This document shows positions 48,479 through 57,900 of a DNA stretch of 64,000 nucleotides, one piece after another. The notes under the pieces were generated by a model, which was not told the origin of the DNA, did not search any database, and saw only the letters and a list, made by a program, of their open reading frames with translations. Positions within the stretch are counted from its first letter, which is position 1; every line of letters starts with the position of its first letter. The position numbers and the translations under genes are program-made. The stretch spans positions 9,875 to 73,874 of the forward strand of contig JNWL01000033.1 in assembly GCA_000716465.1 (NCBI GenBank), in the 5' to 3' direction. Source of the DNA: Streptomyces bikiniensis (GTDB lineage: Bacteria; Actinomycetota; Actinomycetes; Streptomycetales; Streptomycetaceae).

Positions 48479-48506
48479 TTGTGCTGGCCCGGGAATCCGC
48501 TAGAGT
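48479..48506 (+). promoter_or_regulatory. Promoter of the tRNA cluster
   Basis: TTGTGC, 16 bases, TAGAGT, a good match to the streptomycete vegetative (HrdB) promoter, with the tRNA-Gly 5' end 42 bases beyond the -10. The rest of 48304-48478 holds only GC-rich inverted repeats and the presumed pabB promoter. Confidence 0.75.
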
Positions 48507-48548
48507 TCAACACGTCGCCGGGACGCGCAAGCGGAACGGAAACGACAA

Positions 48549-48621
48549 GCGGACGTGGCTCAGTTGGTAGAGCATCACCTTGCCAAGGTGAGGGTCGCGA
48601 GTTCGAATCTCGTCGTCCGCT
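48549..48621 (+). tRNA. tRNA-Gly (anticodon GCC)
   Basis: 73 nt. Acceptor GCGGACG/CGTCCGC, anticodon arm TCACC-TTGCCAA-GGTGA, T-arm with GAGTTCGAATCTC. CCA not encoded. First gene of the cluster. Confidence 0.98.
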
Positions 48622-48660
48622 CGATGTGGGGGATCTTCCCGAACCCCCGTATTCACTCCT

Positions 48661-48734
48661 GGTGGAGTGGCCGAGAGGCGAGGCAACGGCCTGCAAAGCC
48701 GTCTACACGGGTTCAAATCCCGTCTCCACCTCCA
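48661..48734 (+). tRNA. tRNA-Cys (anticodon GCA), CCA encoded
   Basis: Acceptor GGTGGAG/CTCCACC, anticodon arm ACGGC-CTGCAAA-GCCGT, discriminator T then genomic CCA (48732-48734). Reads Cys codons. Confidence 0.98.
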
Positions 48735-48735
48735 A

Positions 48736-48807
48736 GGACGATTAGCTCAGCGGGAGAGCGCTTCCCTGACACGGAAGAGGTCACTGGTTCAATCCCAGTA
48801 TCGTCCA
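48736..48807 (+). tRNA. tRNA-Val (anticodon GAC), copy 1
   Basis: Acceptor GGACGAT/ATCGTCC, anticodon arm CTTCC-CTGACAC-GGAAG. It begins only one base after the tRNA-Cys CCA. The body is identical to the two following copies; only acceptor-stem pairs differ. Confidence 0.97.
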
Positions 48808-48841
48808 CTGGACCTTCGGGTCCCGGGTCCTCGGATCCCCC

Positions 48842-48913
48842 GCGCGATTAGCTCAGCGGGAGAGCGCTTCCCTGACACGGAAGAGGTCACTGGTTCAATC
48901 CCAGTATCGCGCA
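48842..48913 (+). tRNA. tRNA-Val (anticodon GAC), copy 2
   Basis: Acceptor GCGCGAT/ATCGCGC, same body as copy 1. Followed by a small hairpin with a CTTCGG tetraloop in the spacer. CCA not encoded. Confidence 0.97.
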
Positions 48914-48951
48914 CGCAGTACGACCGCCTTCGGGTAGGTTGTGCACAGCCC

Positions 48952-49026
48952 GCGCGATTAGCTCAGCGGGAGAGCGCTTCCCTGACACGGAAGAGGTCAC
49001 TGGTTCAATCCCAGTATCGCGCACCA
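48952..49026 (+). tRNA. tRNA-Val (anticodon GAC), copy 3, CCA encoded
   Basis: Identical to copy 2 over 72 bases; here the discriminator A is followed by genomic CCA (49024-49026). It ends just before the strong terminator. Confidence 0.97.
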
Positions 49027-49030
49027 CAGC

Positions 49031-49069
49031 AAGGAGCCCCCGGCCGCGTCTCGCGGCCGGGGGCTCCTT
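49031..49069. terminator. Terminator of the tRNA cluster
   Basis: A perfect 18-bp stem (AAGGAGCCCCCGGCCGCG, 49031-49048, against 49052-49069) with a TCT loop; it also serves the converging zinc-ribbon gene. Confidence 0.95.
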
Positions 49070-49081
49070 CGTTCCGGGGCC

Positions 49082-49372
49082 TCAGGAGGAGAAGAGCATC
49101 CGGCCGAAGCCGCGCTGGCGGTAGTGACCGCCGTGGTGGCCGCCGTGGTGCGGGGCGCCCCAGGCCGGTGCGGCGGGAGCGGGCTGCGCCGGGTAGGCCC
49201 CCGGGGCGGGCGGCGCCGGCGGGGCCTGCTGGACCCACTGGGACTCCAGGCGGGTCAGGGCCTCCAGCTCGCCGTAGTCCAGGAATATGCCCCGGCAGCC
49301 GCTGCACTGCTCGATCTGGACGCCGTTGCGGTTGTACGTGTGCATGGCCGCGTGGCACTTGGGACACTGCAT
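49082..49372 (-). CDS. TFIIB-type zinc-ribbon protein
   Basis: A 96-residue protein with Cys3, Cys6, Cys23 and Cys26 (CPKC ... CSGCRGIFLDYGEL) forming a zf-TFIIB zinc ribbon, then a Pro/Ala linker and a His/Gly-rich patch (PHHGGHHGGHY) that could bind metal. Function unknown. ATG 49372 is chosen because the ribbon starts there; an in-frame ATG 15 codons earlier is possible. Confidence 0.85.
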   Translation of the reverse strand: MQCPKCHAAMHTYNRNGVQIEQCSGCRGIFLDYGELEALTRLESQWVQQAPPAPPAPGAYPAQPAPAAPAWGAPHHGGHHGGHYRQRGFGRMLFSS

Positions 49373-49439
49373 GCTCGGCTCAACTCCCTGACATTGCCGT
49401 TCGAATGGTCGCTTCACCTTACGTGGACGCCGAAAGTGC

Positions 49440-50423
49440 CTACCCGGTTCGATGTCCGGCGATGCGGGCGCAGGTGTCGATCATCACCTCCTCGACCTCG
49501 TCCAGCCGTCGGCCCTCGGCCGTGGACTTCGCGAGGGCCAGCGCGGCGGTCTGCACCGTCAGGGCACGGGCCGGCACGTCGAGCCGGACCCAGGGGTCGG
49601 ACCCCACCGCCGGGCCGCCCGCCTCCTGGTACGCGCCGAGGAAGCGGGACCAGACCTCCGGGGGCAGGATGCCGGCGGCGAACCAGGCTGCCGGACGGGC
49701 CAGGTCCCAGGCGGGATCCCCCAGCCCCAGGTCGTCCACGTCGATGAGTCGCCAGGAGGGAGGGCCCTCCGGGGCGGGAGCGGGAGATACGAGTCGGACG
49801 AGTTGCCCCAGGTGGAAGTCGCCGTGGCAGAGCAGGTGGGGGGTGTTCCCGGGGGCCGTGAGTTCCGCGGGGATCGTTCCCCAGGCCGCGAGGACCGTGG
49901 CCGTGGCCGGGTGGTGCGGCGCCGACCGGCGCATCCGGTCCACCGCGAGGGCGGCCTTGAGCGGGGCCCGCATCGGCGGAAGGCCGGTCCCGGGCGGGAG
50001 TGGAGTGCGGTGGAGCAGGGCGAGGAGCCGTGCCGCCTCCTCCCACGGGGCGGCGTCGGGGTCCCCCGGGTCGACGGGCGGCCCGTACGGCCAGAGCGTG
50101 ACCGGGCGTCCGCCGAGCGCCTCCGGAGCGGCCGGGGGCAGCGGGCGGGGCGACAGGAGCACGTCGGCGACGTCCGGGCGGGCGGCGAGCGCGAGCCGCG
50201 CGCGGTGCGCCTCGGGGTCGGTGTCGGGGGCGTGCGCCTTCACCACGAGCGCCCCGTGCCGTACGACGGTTCCGTCCTCCCGGTCCGCGAGCACCCCGAC
50301 GAGGCCGTCGTCCGCGCAGCCGCAGGGGGCGACGCCGGGCGGATGGGCGGCGGTGCGGGCCAGGGCGGCGAGGCCGTCGAGCGGGGCGCCCGAAGCGGGC
50401 GTGGACCGGGCGGTGGGAGTCAC
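49440..50423 (-). CDS. Aminoglycoside phosphotransferase-family (APH) kinase-like protein
   Basis: A 327-residue APH/choline-kinase-fold protein: catalytic loop LLCHGDFHLGQLV (HGD-x-H-x2-Q/N) and metal motif LIDVDDLGLGDPAWDLARP. The N-lobe is Ala/Pro-rich and a clear ATP-binding Lys is hard to place (VVKAHAP is a candidate). The substrate is unknown and a resistance role should not be assumed. GTG 50423 has a weak ribosome site and lies just after a minisatellite. Confidence 0.85.
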   Translation of the reverse strand: MTPTARSTPASGAPLDGLAALARTAAHPPGVAPCGCADDGLVGVLADREDGTVVRHGALVVKAHAPDTDPEAHRARLALAARPDVADVLLSPRPLPPAAPEALGGRPVTLWPYGPPVDPGDPDAAPWEEAARLLALLHRTPLPPGTGLPPMRAPLKAALAVDRMRRSAPHHPATATVLAAWGTIPAELTAPGNTPHLLCHGDFHLGQLVRLVSPAPAPEGPPSWRLIDVDDLGLGDPAWDLARPAAWFAAGILPPEVWSRFLGAYQEAGGPAVGSDPWVRLDVPARALTVQTAALALAKSTAEGRRLDEVEEVMIDTCARIAGHRTG

Positions 50424-50436
50424 GCGGGGAGCGTAC

Positions 50437-50532
50437 GGGGTGGAGCGGGGTGTGTGTCGGAGTGTGCGGGGTGGAGCGGGGCACGCGTGTGTGCGTGGGG
50501 TGGAGCGGGGCGTGTGTGCGTGGGGTGGCGGG
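50437..50532. repeat. Minisatellite upstream of the APH-like gene
   Basis: GGGGTGGAGCGGGG occurs at 50437, 50468 and 50497, with a fourth partial copy at 50523; the spacers are GTGTGTG/CGTGTG-rich, giving periods of 29-31 bp. It lies 14 bases from the APH-like start, within its leader. Confidence 0.8.
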
Positions 50533-50659
50533 AACGCGCGAGGGCCGGTCGGCTCCCCGGCCGACCGGCCCCACGCTGCCGTCCGTCGCACCCCCGTCCC
50601 CACGGGGCTGATGGCCGGATGTCCCGACCCGGGCCGCTCTCCCGGGTCCGGGGCGCCGC

Positions 50660-50827
50660 TCAGCGCCCCAGCATCACGCCCACGGACGACGCCTGTGTGA
50701 CCACCGCTTCCCAGCCGCCGAAGACGACCACGAGCAGGGCCGCGAGAGGAAGGACCATGGCCGTGGCCACCAGGGGGTGACGGCGGCCCGTGGGCCGGCT
50801 GGTCGTCCGCGGTGCCGTGTAGGCCAT
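50660..50827 (-). CDS. Small single-pass membrane protein (55 residues)
   Basis: An intact 55-codon gene starting ATG 50827 with GAGAGGAA just upstream. A basic N-terminus (MAYTAPRTTSRPTGRRHP) precedes one clear hydrophobic helix (LVATAMVLPLAALLVVVFGGW). The sequence ends VGVMLGR. The positive-inside pattern predicts the N-terminus in the cytoplasm. GC3 is high. Function unknown; below the size limit many gene finders use. Confidence 0.7.
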   Translation of the reverse strand: MAYTAPRTTSRPTGRRHPLVATAMVLPLAALLVVVFGGWEAVVTQASSVGVMLGR

Positions 50828-51338
50828 GGTTCCTCTCCCGTCGTGTGGCGCGGCGGGTGCGTAACCTCGGGGGACGAGTGCTGCACCCGCCGCGTGACAA
50901 CAACCTTAGGAAGCGGGGAGCGGCGGGGCGTCATGCCCGCGTACCGACTTGCGGGCCTCCCGGAGGATGACGGGCGCCCGCACGGCGTACTCCCCTGGGT
51001 GGAGACGGGGGGCGTACAACCCCGGGTCTTCCCCGAGGGGTTGCGCACGGGAGGTGGAGGAGCCCGGGCGGCGTGACATCGCTCACTTCCTTGATCGTCG
51101 TGGGAGCGGCCGGGGCCGCCCGGTCGGCCGGGCCTCTTCCCGGGGGGCGTGCGGCCGGGGACGGGAGGCTTCGTCAAGTGGGTTTTCCGGGGCGGGTGTT
51201 GGGGGTGGTGCGGAGCCGTCGGCCCTTCGGGGGGTTTCACAGCACTGACAATCGATCCCGGTGCGAGGGCGCGGCCTATGAGCGCGTGCGGGCGCCACTA
51301 CGTAAGCTGTGCCACGTCGAACGGACGAGGGGACGGAC
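50828..51338. other. 511-bp intergenic region with a Crp-like site
   Basis: Lies between the divergent small membrane protein and the Ser/Thr kinase. GTGA-CATCGC-TCAC at 51073-51086 is a perfect GTGA-N6-TCAC dyad as bound by Crp-type regulators. A possible 47-codon ORF (50933-51076, plus) with GC-rich third positions is present but has no recognisable product; I give it little weight. Confidence 0.5.
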
Positions 51339-52550
51339 ATGGCGATGATGCGGCTCCGGCGCGAGGATCCGCGGATCGTCGGGTCGTTCCGGCTCCACCG
51401 CAGGCTGGGAGCCGGCGGCATGGGCGTCGTGTACCTGGGGTCCGACCGGCGCGGCCAGCGGGTGGCCCTCAAGGTCATCCGGCCCGACCTCGCCGAGGAC
51501 CAGGAGTTCCGGTCGCGGTTCGCCCGCGAGGTGTCGGCGGCCCGGCGGATCCGCGGCGGCTGCACGGCCCGGCTCGTCGCCGCCGACCTGGAGGCCGACC
51601 GCCCCTGGTTCGCCACCCAGTACGTGCCCGGCCCCTCCCTGCACGACCGCGTCGCCGAGGAGGGGCCGCTGCGCGCCGCCGACGTGGCCTCCATCGGGGC
51701 CGCGCTCTCGGAGGGCCTGGTCGCCGTCCACGAGGCCGGCGTCGTGCACCGGGACCTCAAGCCGTCGAACATCCTGCTCTCCCCCAAGGGCCCCCGGATC
51801 ATCGACTTCGGCATCGCCTGGGCCACCGGCGCCAGCACCCTCACCCACGTGGGCACCGCCGTCGGCTCCCCCGGCTTCCTCGCCCCCGAGCAGGTGCGTG
51901 GCGCCGCCGTCACCCCCGCCACCGACGTGTTCTCGCTCGGCGCCACGCTCGCGTACGCGGCGATGGCCGACTCCCCCTTCGGGCACGGCAGTTCCGAGGT
52001 CATGCTCTACCGGGTCGTGCACGAGGAGCCGCAGCTGCACGGCGTGCCCGACGCGCTGGCGCCCCTCGTCCGGGCCTGTCTCGCGAAGGACCCGGAGGAG
52101 CGGCCCAGCACGCTCCAGCTGTCGATGCGGCTCAAGGAGATCGCGGCGCGCGAGGCGCAGGGGCTGCCCGCCTCCCGGCCGCCCGTGCAGCGGGAGCGGT
52201 CCGAGGAGCGGAACGCCGTCCGGCCGACGGAGCGGTACACCGAGTACGCCGAACGGGACACGCGCGGGCGTGGGCCCGAGCGGGTGGGTGAGCGCGGGTC
52301 CGAACGCGTTTCCGAGCGGGAGCGCGGTCAGGGGCGGGGGTCTTCCCCGCGGTCCTCCGCCGCCGGGCCGCGGACCGGGGGCTCGCGGCCCCCGCAGTCC
52401 CGTTCCGGCACCAGGCCCGGCGTCCGCTCCACCTCGACGGGGCGCCGGCCCGCCAACCCCCGGCTGCTGCGGCAGCGGCTCTTCGTCTTCGTGGTCGTGA
52501 CCCTGGTCGTCGCCCTCGGCATCGCCGCCGCGCAGGCCCTCCAGGGCTGA
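51339..52550 (+). CDS. Membrane-anchored Ser/Thr protein kinase (PknB-type catalytic domain)
   Basis: A 403-residue Hanks-type kinase. Catalytic domain about 15-275: P-loop GAGGMG (24-29), Lys45, Glu64, HRDLKPSN (137-144), DFG (156-158), APEQ. A disordered, Arg/Ser-rich juxtamembrane region follows (about 280-375), then one membrane helix (about 378-399, LFVFVVVTLVVALGIAAAQAL). It ends three residues after the helix, so it has no extracellular sensor such as PASTA repeats. ATG 51339 with AGGGG six bases upstream. Confidence 0.93.
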   Translation: MAMMRLRREDPRIVGSFRLHRRLGAGGMGVVYLGSDRRGQRVALKVIRPDLAEDQEFRSRFAREVSAARRIRGGCTARLVAADLEADRPWFATQYVPGPSLHDRVAEEGPLRAADVASIGAALSEGLVAVHEAGVVHRDLKPSNILLSPKGPRIIDFGIAWATGASTLTHVGTAVGSPGFLAPEQVRGAAVTPATDVFSLGATLAYAAMADSPFGHGSSEVMLYRVVHEEPQLHGVPDALAPLVRACLAKDPEERPSTLQLSMRLKEIAAREAQGLPASRPPVQRERSEERNAVRPTERYTEYAERDTRGRGPERVGERGSERVSERERGQGRGSSPRSSAAGPRTGGSRPPQSRSGTRPGVRSTSTGRRPANPRLLRQRLFVFVVVTLVVALGIAAAQALQG

Positions 52551-52564
52551 GCCGAGCGGGTTCG

Positions 52565-53383
52565 CTACTCCTCCGGGCGGCCCGTCGCCACCGCGTAGAA
52601 CGCCACGGCCGCCGCCGCTCCCACGTTCAGCGAGTCCACGCCGTGGGCCATCGGGATGCGGACCCACTCGTCGGCGGCCCGCAGCGCCTTCTGCGACAGC
52701 CCCTCGCCCTCCGCGCCCAGCATCAGCGCCACCCGCTCCAGCTTGTGCGGGGCGGCCTCGTCGATGGAGACCGCCCGCTCCGCCGGGGTGAGCGCGAGCA
52801 GCCTGAAGCCCGCCTCCCGCACCGTCTCCAGGCCCCGCGGCCAGCCCTCCAGGCGGGCGTACGGGACGGAGAAGACCGCGCCCATGGAGACCTTCACGGA
52901 GCGCCGGTAGAGCGGGTCCGCGCAGTCCGGGGAGAGCAGGACCGCGTCCATGCCGAGGGCGGCGGCGCTGCGGAAGATGGCGCCGATGTTGGTGTGGTCG
53001 TTGACCGACTCCATGACCACCACCCGGCGGGCCTCCGCAAGCAGCCCGGACGCCTCCGGGAGCTCCTTGCGCTGCATGGACGCGAGGGCTCCCCGGTGCA
53101 CGTGGTAGCCGGTGACCCGCTCCGCCAGGTCCGGGTCGATCACGTACACCGGCGCCTCGGAGCCGTCGATGACGTCCCGCATGGCCTCGACCCACTTGGC
53201 CGAGAGCAGCATCGACCGCATCGCGTACCCGGCCTGCCCCGCCCTGCGGATGACCTTCTCGCCCTCCGCGATGAACAGGCCCTCGGCCGGCTCCCTCCTG
53301 CGGCGGAGTTCCACGTCGGTCAGGCCCGTGTAGTCGTGCAGGCGGGGGTCGTCGGGGGCTTCGATGCTGATCAGTTCGGCCAC
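52565..53383 (-). CDS. SpoU/TrmH-family RNA 2'-O-ribose methyltransferase
   Basis: A 272-residue SPOUT methyltransferase: N-terminal substrate-binding part (about 1-100), motif 1 ESVNDHTNIGAIFRSAAALG, motif 2 ALMLGAEGEGLS and motif 3 IPMAHGVDSLNVGAAAAVAFY. Resistance-type relatives (TsnR) modify 23S rRNA, but this looks like the ordinary chromosomal rRNA/tRNA enzyme. GTG start. Convergent with the kinase gene (14 bp between stops). Confidence 0.93.
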   Translation of the reverse strand: MAELISIEAPDDPRLHDYTGLTDVELRRRREPAEGLFIAEGEKVIRRAGQAGYAMRSMLLSAKWVEAMRDVIDGSEAPVYVIDPDLAERVTGYHVHRGALASMQRKELPEASGLLAEARRVVVMESVNDHTNIGAIFRSAAALGMDAVLLSPDCADPLYRRSVKVSMGAVFSVPYARLEGWPRGLETVREAGFRLLALTPAERAVSIDEAAPHKLERVALMLGAEGEGLSQKALRAADEWVRIPMAHGVDSLNVGAAAAVAFYAVATGRPEE

Positions 53384-53429
53384 GGGGTGTCGCTGCCTCG
53401 TTCGGGGGTCGGGGTTGTGTGGGTGTGCT

Positions 53430-54680
53430 TCACGCCGTCGGCCCGTTCGGGCCTTCCGTGACCACCGCGCCTATGACGATCACCGCCGGCGGGCGGACCT
53501 CCTGCGTCCTGACCGTCTCGGCCACCGTCGCGAGCGTCGCGTCCACCCGGCGCTGGGCCGCCGTCGTGCCCTCCTGGACCAGGGCCAGGGGGGTCTCCGG
53601 GGCCTTGCCGTGGGCGATGAGCGCCTCCGCGATCTTTCCTATCTTGTCGACGCCCATGAGGATCACGAGGGTGCCCGTCAGCCTGGCGAGCGAGGCCCAG
53701 TCCACGAGGGAGCGCGGGTCGTCGGGGGCCACGTGCCCGCTGACCACCGTGAACTCGTGGGCCACCCCCCGGTGCGTGACCGGGATGCCCGCCGCGCCCG
53801 GCACCGAGATCGAGCTGGAGATGCCCGGGACCACCGTGCAGGCGATGCCCTCGGCGGCGAGCGCCTGCGCCTCCTCCATGCCCCGGCCGAAGACGAACGG
53901 GTCGCCGCCCTTCAGGCGGACCACCGACTTCCCCGCCTTCGCGTGCTCGATCAGCGCGTTGTTGATGGCCTCCTGCGCCATGAACCGGCCGTACGGGATC
54001 TTCGCCGCGTCGATCACCTCGACGTGCGGGGGCAGCTCGTCCAGGAGGTCGCGGGGGCCGAGGCGGTCCGCGATCACCACGTCCGCCTCCGCGAGCAGGC
54101 GGCGGCCGCGCACCGTGATCAGGTCCGGGTCGCCGGGGCCGCCGCCGACCAGGGCCACGAACGGGGTGCGGGCGCGGTGCTGGGGCGCCGCGATCGAGCC
54201 GTCCCGCAGGCCCTCCACGATCGCGTCCCGCACGGCGGCCGAGCGGCGCGGGTCGTGGCCGGTGAGCACCGCCACGGTGACGCCGTCGCCGCGGCCGGTG
54301 GCCGGGGTCCAGGCGGTGGCCGCCTCGGCGTCGTCCGAGCGCACGCACCAGGTCCGGGTCCGCTCGGCCTCGGCGGAGGCCGCCTCGTTCGTGGCGGGAT
54401 CCGTCGTGGCGACCAGGACGTACCAGGCGTCCGCGAGGTCACCCTCTTCGTAGCGGCGCTTGAGCCAGGTGATCTCGCCCGTCTCCGCCATCGCGTCCAC
54501 GGACGGGGTCGCGGAGGGGGAGACCAGGGTGATGTCCGCGCCCGCGGCGATCAGGGCGGGGAGGCGGCGCTGGGCGACCTGGCCGCCGCCGAGGACCACC
54601 ACGCGGCGGCCGGCGAGGCGGAGGCCCACCGGGTAGGCGGGGTGGGCGTCGGGGGTCGCCTTCTCGGTGTTCTCGGCCAT
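53430..54680 (-). CDS. cobA: CysG-like siroheme synthase / uroporphyrinogen-III C-methyltransferase
   Basis: A 416-residue two-part enzyme. Residues about 18-160 form the precorrin-2 dehydrogenase domain (RRVVVLGGGQVAQRRLPALIAAGADITLVS, NAD-binding); residues about 168-405 form the SUMT domain (FVALVGGGPGDPDLITVRG, GRFMAQEAINNALIEH, VVPGISSSISVPGAAGIPVTHRG). It makes precorrin-2 and sirohydrochlorin for siroheme and B12. ATG 54680; GAGGAG lies 11 bases upstream. Confidence 0.94.
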   Translation of the reverse strand: MAENTEKATPDAHPAYPVGLRLAGRRVVVLGGGQVAQRRLPALIAAGADITLVSPSATPSVDAMAETGEITWLKRRYEEGDLADAWYVLVATTDPATNEAASAEAERTRTWCVRSDDAEAATAWTPATGRGDGVTVAVLTGHDPRRSAAVRDAIVEGLRDGSIAAPQHRARTPFVALVGGGPGDPDLITVRGRRLLAEADVVIADRLGPRDLLDELPPHVEVIDAAKIPYGRFMAQEAINNALIEHAKAGKSVVRLKGGDPFVFGRGMEEAQALAAEGIACTVVPGISSSISVPGAAGIPVTHRGVAHEFTVVSGHVAPDDPRSLVDWASLARLTGTLVILMGVDKIGKIAEALIAHGKAPETPLALVQEGTTAAQRRVDATLATVAETVRTQEVRPPAVIVIGAVVTEGPNGPTA

Positions 54681-54981
54681 GGGTGAGCGGCTCCTCGGGG
54701 CGTGGCAGGTGCGGGCCGCTGCGGCGGTGGAGCGGCTGGTGGGGCGCTGTTTCGGGTCCCACGATATCGGGGGCCACGGGGGGTCACCCTGTGACGGATC
54801 TCCCCGCCGTGGAGCGTGACGTGGGGGCCGCTCCGGGGTCGCATTCGGGACTGCATGATTTACGGCGCCCGCCGCCCTGGAGAGTTCGGCTTCTTGTCGC
54901 GCCACACATCACGCTTTACGTCCCGAACGCGACCCCTGCGCGGCCCCCACTCCCGTGTGGGGTGGGAGCCGCGCCGTGGTG
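54681..54981. other. Intergenic region between cobT and cobA
   Basis: About 300 bp with no supported gene. It must carry the cobA promoter. It has GC-rich inverted repeats just past the cobT stop (around 54940-54975). I found no B12-box or other riboswitch consensus. Confidence 0.5.
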
Positions 54982-57900
54982 CTACTTCTCGGTGACTCCC
55001 GCCGAGTCGAACGTGGCCACCTCGTGCATCGCGCGGGCCGCGCTCTGCACCAGCGGGAGGGCGAGCAGGGCGCCCGTGCCCTCGCCGAGGCGGAGGTCCA
55101 GGTCGACCAGGGGGCGCAGGCCCAGCTTGTTCAGGGCCGCCACGTGGCCCGGCTCGGCGCTGCGGTGGCCCGCGATGCAGGCCGCCAGGGACTCCGGTGC
55201 GATCGCCCGGGCCACGAGGGCCGCCGCTCCGGTGGAGACGCCGTCCAGGATCACCGGGGTACGGAGGGAGGCCGCGCCCAGGATCAGGCCCACGAGGGCC
55301 GCGTGCTCCAAGCCGCCGACCGCCGCGAGGGCGCCGATCGGGTCCTCCGGGTCCGGGGTGTGCAGGGCGAGGGCGCGGCGGACCACGTCCACCTTGCGGG
55401 CGTGGGTCTCGTCGTTGATGCCCGTGCCCCGGCCCGTGACCTCGGCCGGGTCCACGTCGGTGAAGACCGAGATCAGGGCGGCGGACGCCGTGGTGTTGGC
55501 GATGCCCATCTCGCCCGTGAGCAGTGCCTTGTTTCCGGCCGCCACGAGGTCGCGGGCCGTTTCGACGCCCACCTCGATCGCCGCCAGGACCTCCTCGCGG
55601 GTCATCGCGGGACCCGTGGTGAAGTCGGCGGTGCCGGGGCGGACCTTGCGGGGCAGGAGGCCCGGGGTGGCCGGGAGGTCGGCGGCCACGCCGACGTCGA
55701 CGACGCAGACCTCGGCGCCGACCTGGTTGGCGAAGGCGTTGCAGACCGCTCCCCCGCCGAGGAAGTTGGCCACCATCTGGCCGGTGACCTCCTGCGGCCA
55801 GGGCGTGACGCCCTGGGCGTGGACGCCGTGGTCGCCCGCGAAGACCGCGACGGCCGCGGGCTCCGGGATCGGCGGCGGGCACATCCGGGAGAGGCCCGCG
55901 AGCTGGGCGGAGATGATCTCCAGCATGCCGAGCGCGCCGGCCGGCTTGGTCATGCGCTTCTGGCGCTCCCAGGCCTCGCCGAGCGCCTTGGCGTCCAGCG
56001 GGCGGATGTTCGCGACGGTCTCCTGGAGGAGGTCGTGCGGCTCCTCGCCGGGCAGGGCGCGGCGGCCGTACGTCTCCTCGTGGACGACCCAGGCCAGCGG
56101 GCGGCGCTTGGACCAGCCCGCCTGCATCAGCTCGGGCTCCTCCGGGAACTCGTCCACGTAGCCCACGCAGAGGTACGCGACCACTTCGAGGTGCTCGGGG
56201 AGGCCGAGGGCGCGGACCATCTCGCGCTCGTCGAAGAAGCTGACCCAGCCGACGCCGAGGCCCTCGGCGCGGGCCGCGAGCCAGAGGTTCTCGACCGCGA
56301 GCGCGGAGGAGTACGGGGCCATCTGCGGCTGCGTGTAGCGGCCGAGGGTGTGGCGGCCGCCCCGGGTGGGGTCGGCGGTCACCACGATGTTGACCGGGGT
56401 GTCGAGGATGGCCTCGATCTTCAGTTCCTTGAACTGCTTCGCGCGGGCCTTCGGGAGCGACTTGGCGTACGCCTCGCGCTGCCGCTGGGCCAGTTCGTGC
56501 ATCGTCTGCCGGGTCTCGGCGGAGCGGATGACGACGAAGTCCCAGGGCTGGGAGTGGCCGACGCTGGGGGCCGTGTGCGCGGCCTCCAGGACGCGGAGCA
56601 GCACCTCGTGCGGGATCGGGTCGGAGCGGAAGCCGTTGCGGATGTCGCGGCGCTCGCGCATGACGCGGAGCACCGCCTCGCGCTCGGCGTCGTCGTAGCC
56701 GGGGGCCGGGGCCGTGACGTTCTCCGGGGCCGTGACGTCTTCAGGAGCCGTGGTGTCTTCCGTGGCCGTGGTGTCTTCCGTGGCCGTGACGGTTTCCGGG
56801 GCGGGAGCGGGCTCCGGGGTCGGGATGGTTTCCGGGGCCGGTTCCAGGGCTTCCGGAGCCGCTTGCGGGGTGGCCGGGGGGGCTTCCGGGACCTCCGGGG
56901 CCTCCTGTGCCGGTTCCGGGACCTCCGGGACCTCCTGGACCGGGGCGGGGGCCTCCTGGGCCGGGGCGGGGGCCTCCTGGGCCGGGGCGGGGGCCTCGCC
57001 CTGGGGCGGTTCCGGTGTCGCGGTGGGCTCCGGGGTCTCCTGCTCCTGCGGCTGTCCGGGGGCGGTCTCCGCGGTCGGTTCGGCGGGGGGCTGCTCCGCC
57101 GGGGCCTCGGGCTCGGCGGTGGGCTCCTGGGCCTGCTCGGGCCCGTCCGGTGCGGCGGCGACCGGGGCGGGCTCCGGCTCGGCGGCTTCCGGTGCCACCG
57201 GCTCGGGCTCGCGCGGGGCGGGCACGACGATCGCCTCGGGACCGGTCGGCTCCTCCCAGATCTCCGGGGCGGCCTCGGGCGCCGGCTCCGCCGCGGCGGC
57301 GGGCGCCTCGGGCCGCTCCTCGGGCGCGGGAACCGGCTCGGGGGCCGGGGGCTGCTCCCCGGTCGGCGTCGGGGCCAGGTGCGGGGCCGTCGGGACGGCG
57401 CCCTCCACCTGAACGAACCGGCCGGAGTGGTCCGGCTGCGGGACGACCGTTTCTGCGGGGGGCTGCGCCACCGGTTCCTGCGCGGTCCACGGTTCGGCGC
57501 CCTGCGGCGCGAGCTGCTGCTCCTGCGCGATGTCGAAGTACTCGGGGCCCGTGGTCGGCGGGCCCGGGGTGCGGACCGGGACGGGGGCGGGGCCGGTGGC
57601 CACGAGGGGCTCCGGGGCGGGCTGCGGGGCCGGGGCGGGCGCGGTGGCCGGGCCCCGGTCGGCCAGCGAGCGCACGACTCCGCCGGTGCCCTCGGGCACG
57701 GGCGGGCCCATGTGCAGGGGGCGGCGGGCGGGCGGCGGGGTCTGCGCCACGGCCGGCGGGGGCACGGGGGCGCCGCCGAGGTCGACGGAGCCCGAGTCGT
57801 GGCCGGCGGGCTCGTGCGCGCCGGTGTCGAGGATGCCCGGCTCGTAGCCGTGGTCGGTGACGACCGGCTCGTGGGGGGCGGCGGGGACGCCGTGGGCGGG

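Noticed and set aside
48667..49124. Open frames with ISSAGERFPDTEEVTGSIPVS
   Set aside because: These are translations across tRNA-Val genes, not proteins.
49440..50423. Aminoglycoside resistance gene
   Set aside because: Only the general APH/kinase fold is supported; nothing points to an antibiotic substrate.
50933..51076. Possible 47-codon gene upstream of the Ser/Thr kinase
   Set aside because: GC3 is suggestive, but the product has no recognisable features and the ribosome site is weak.
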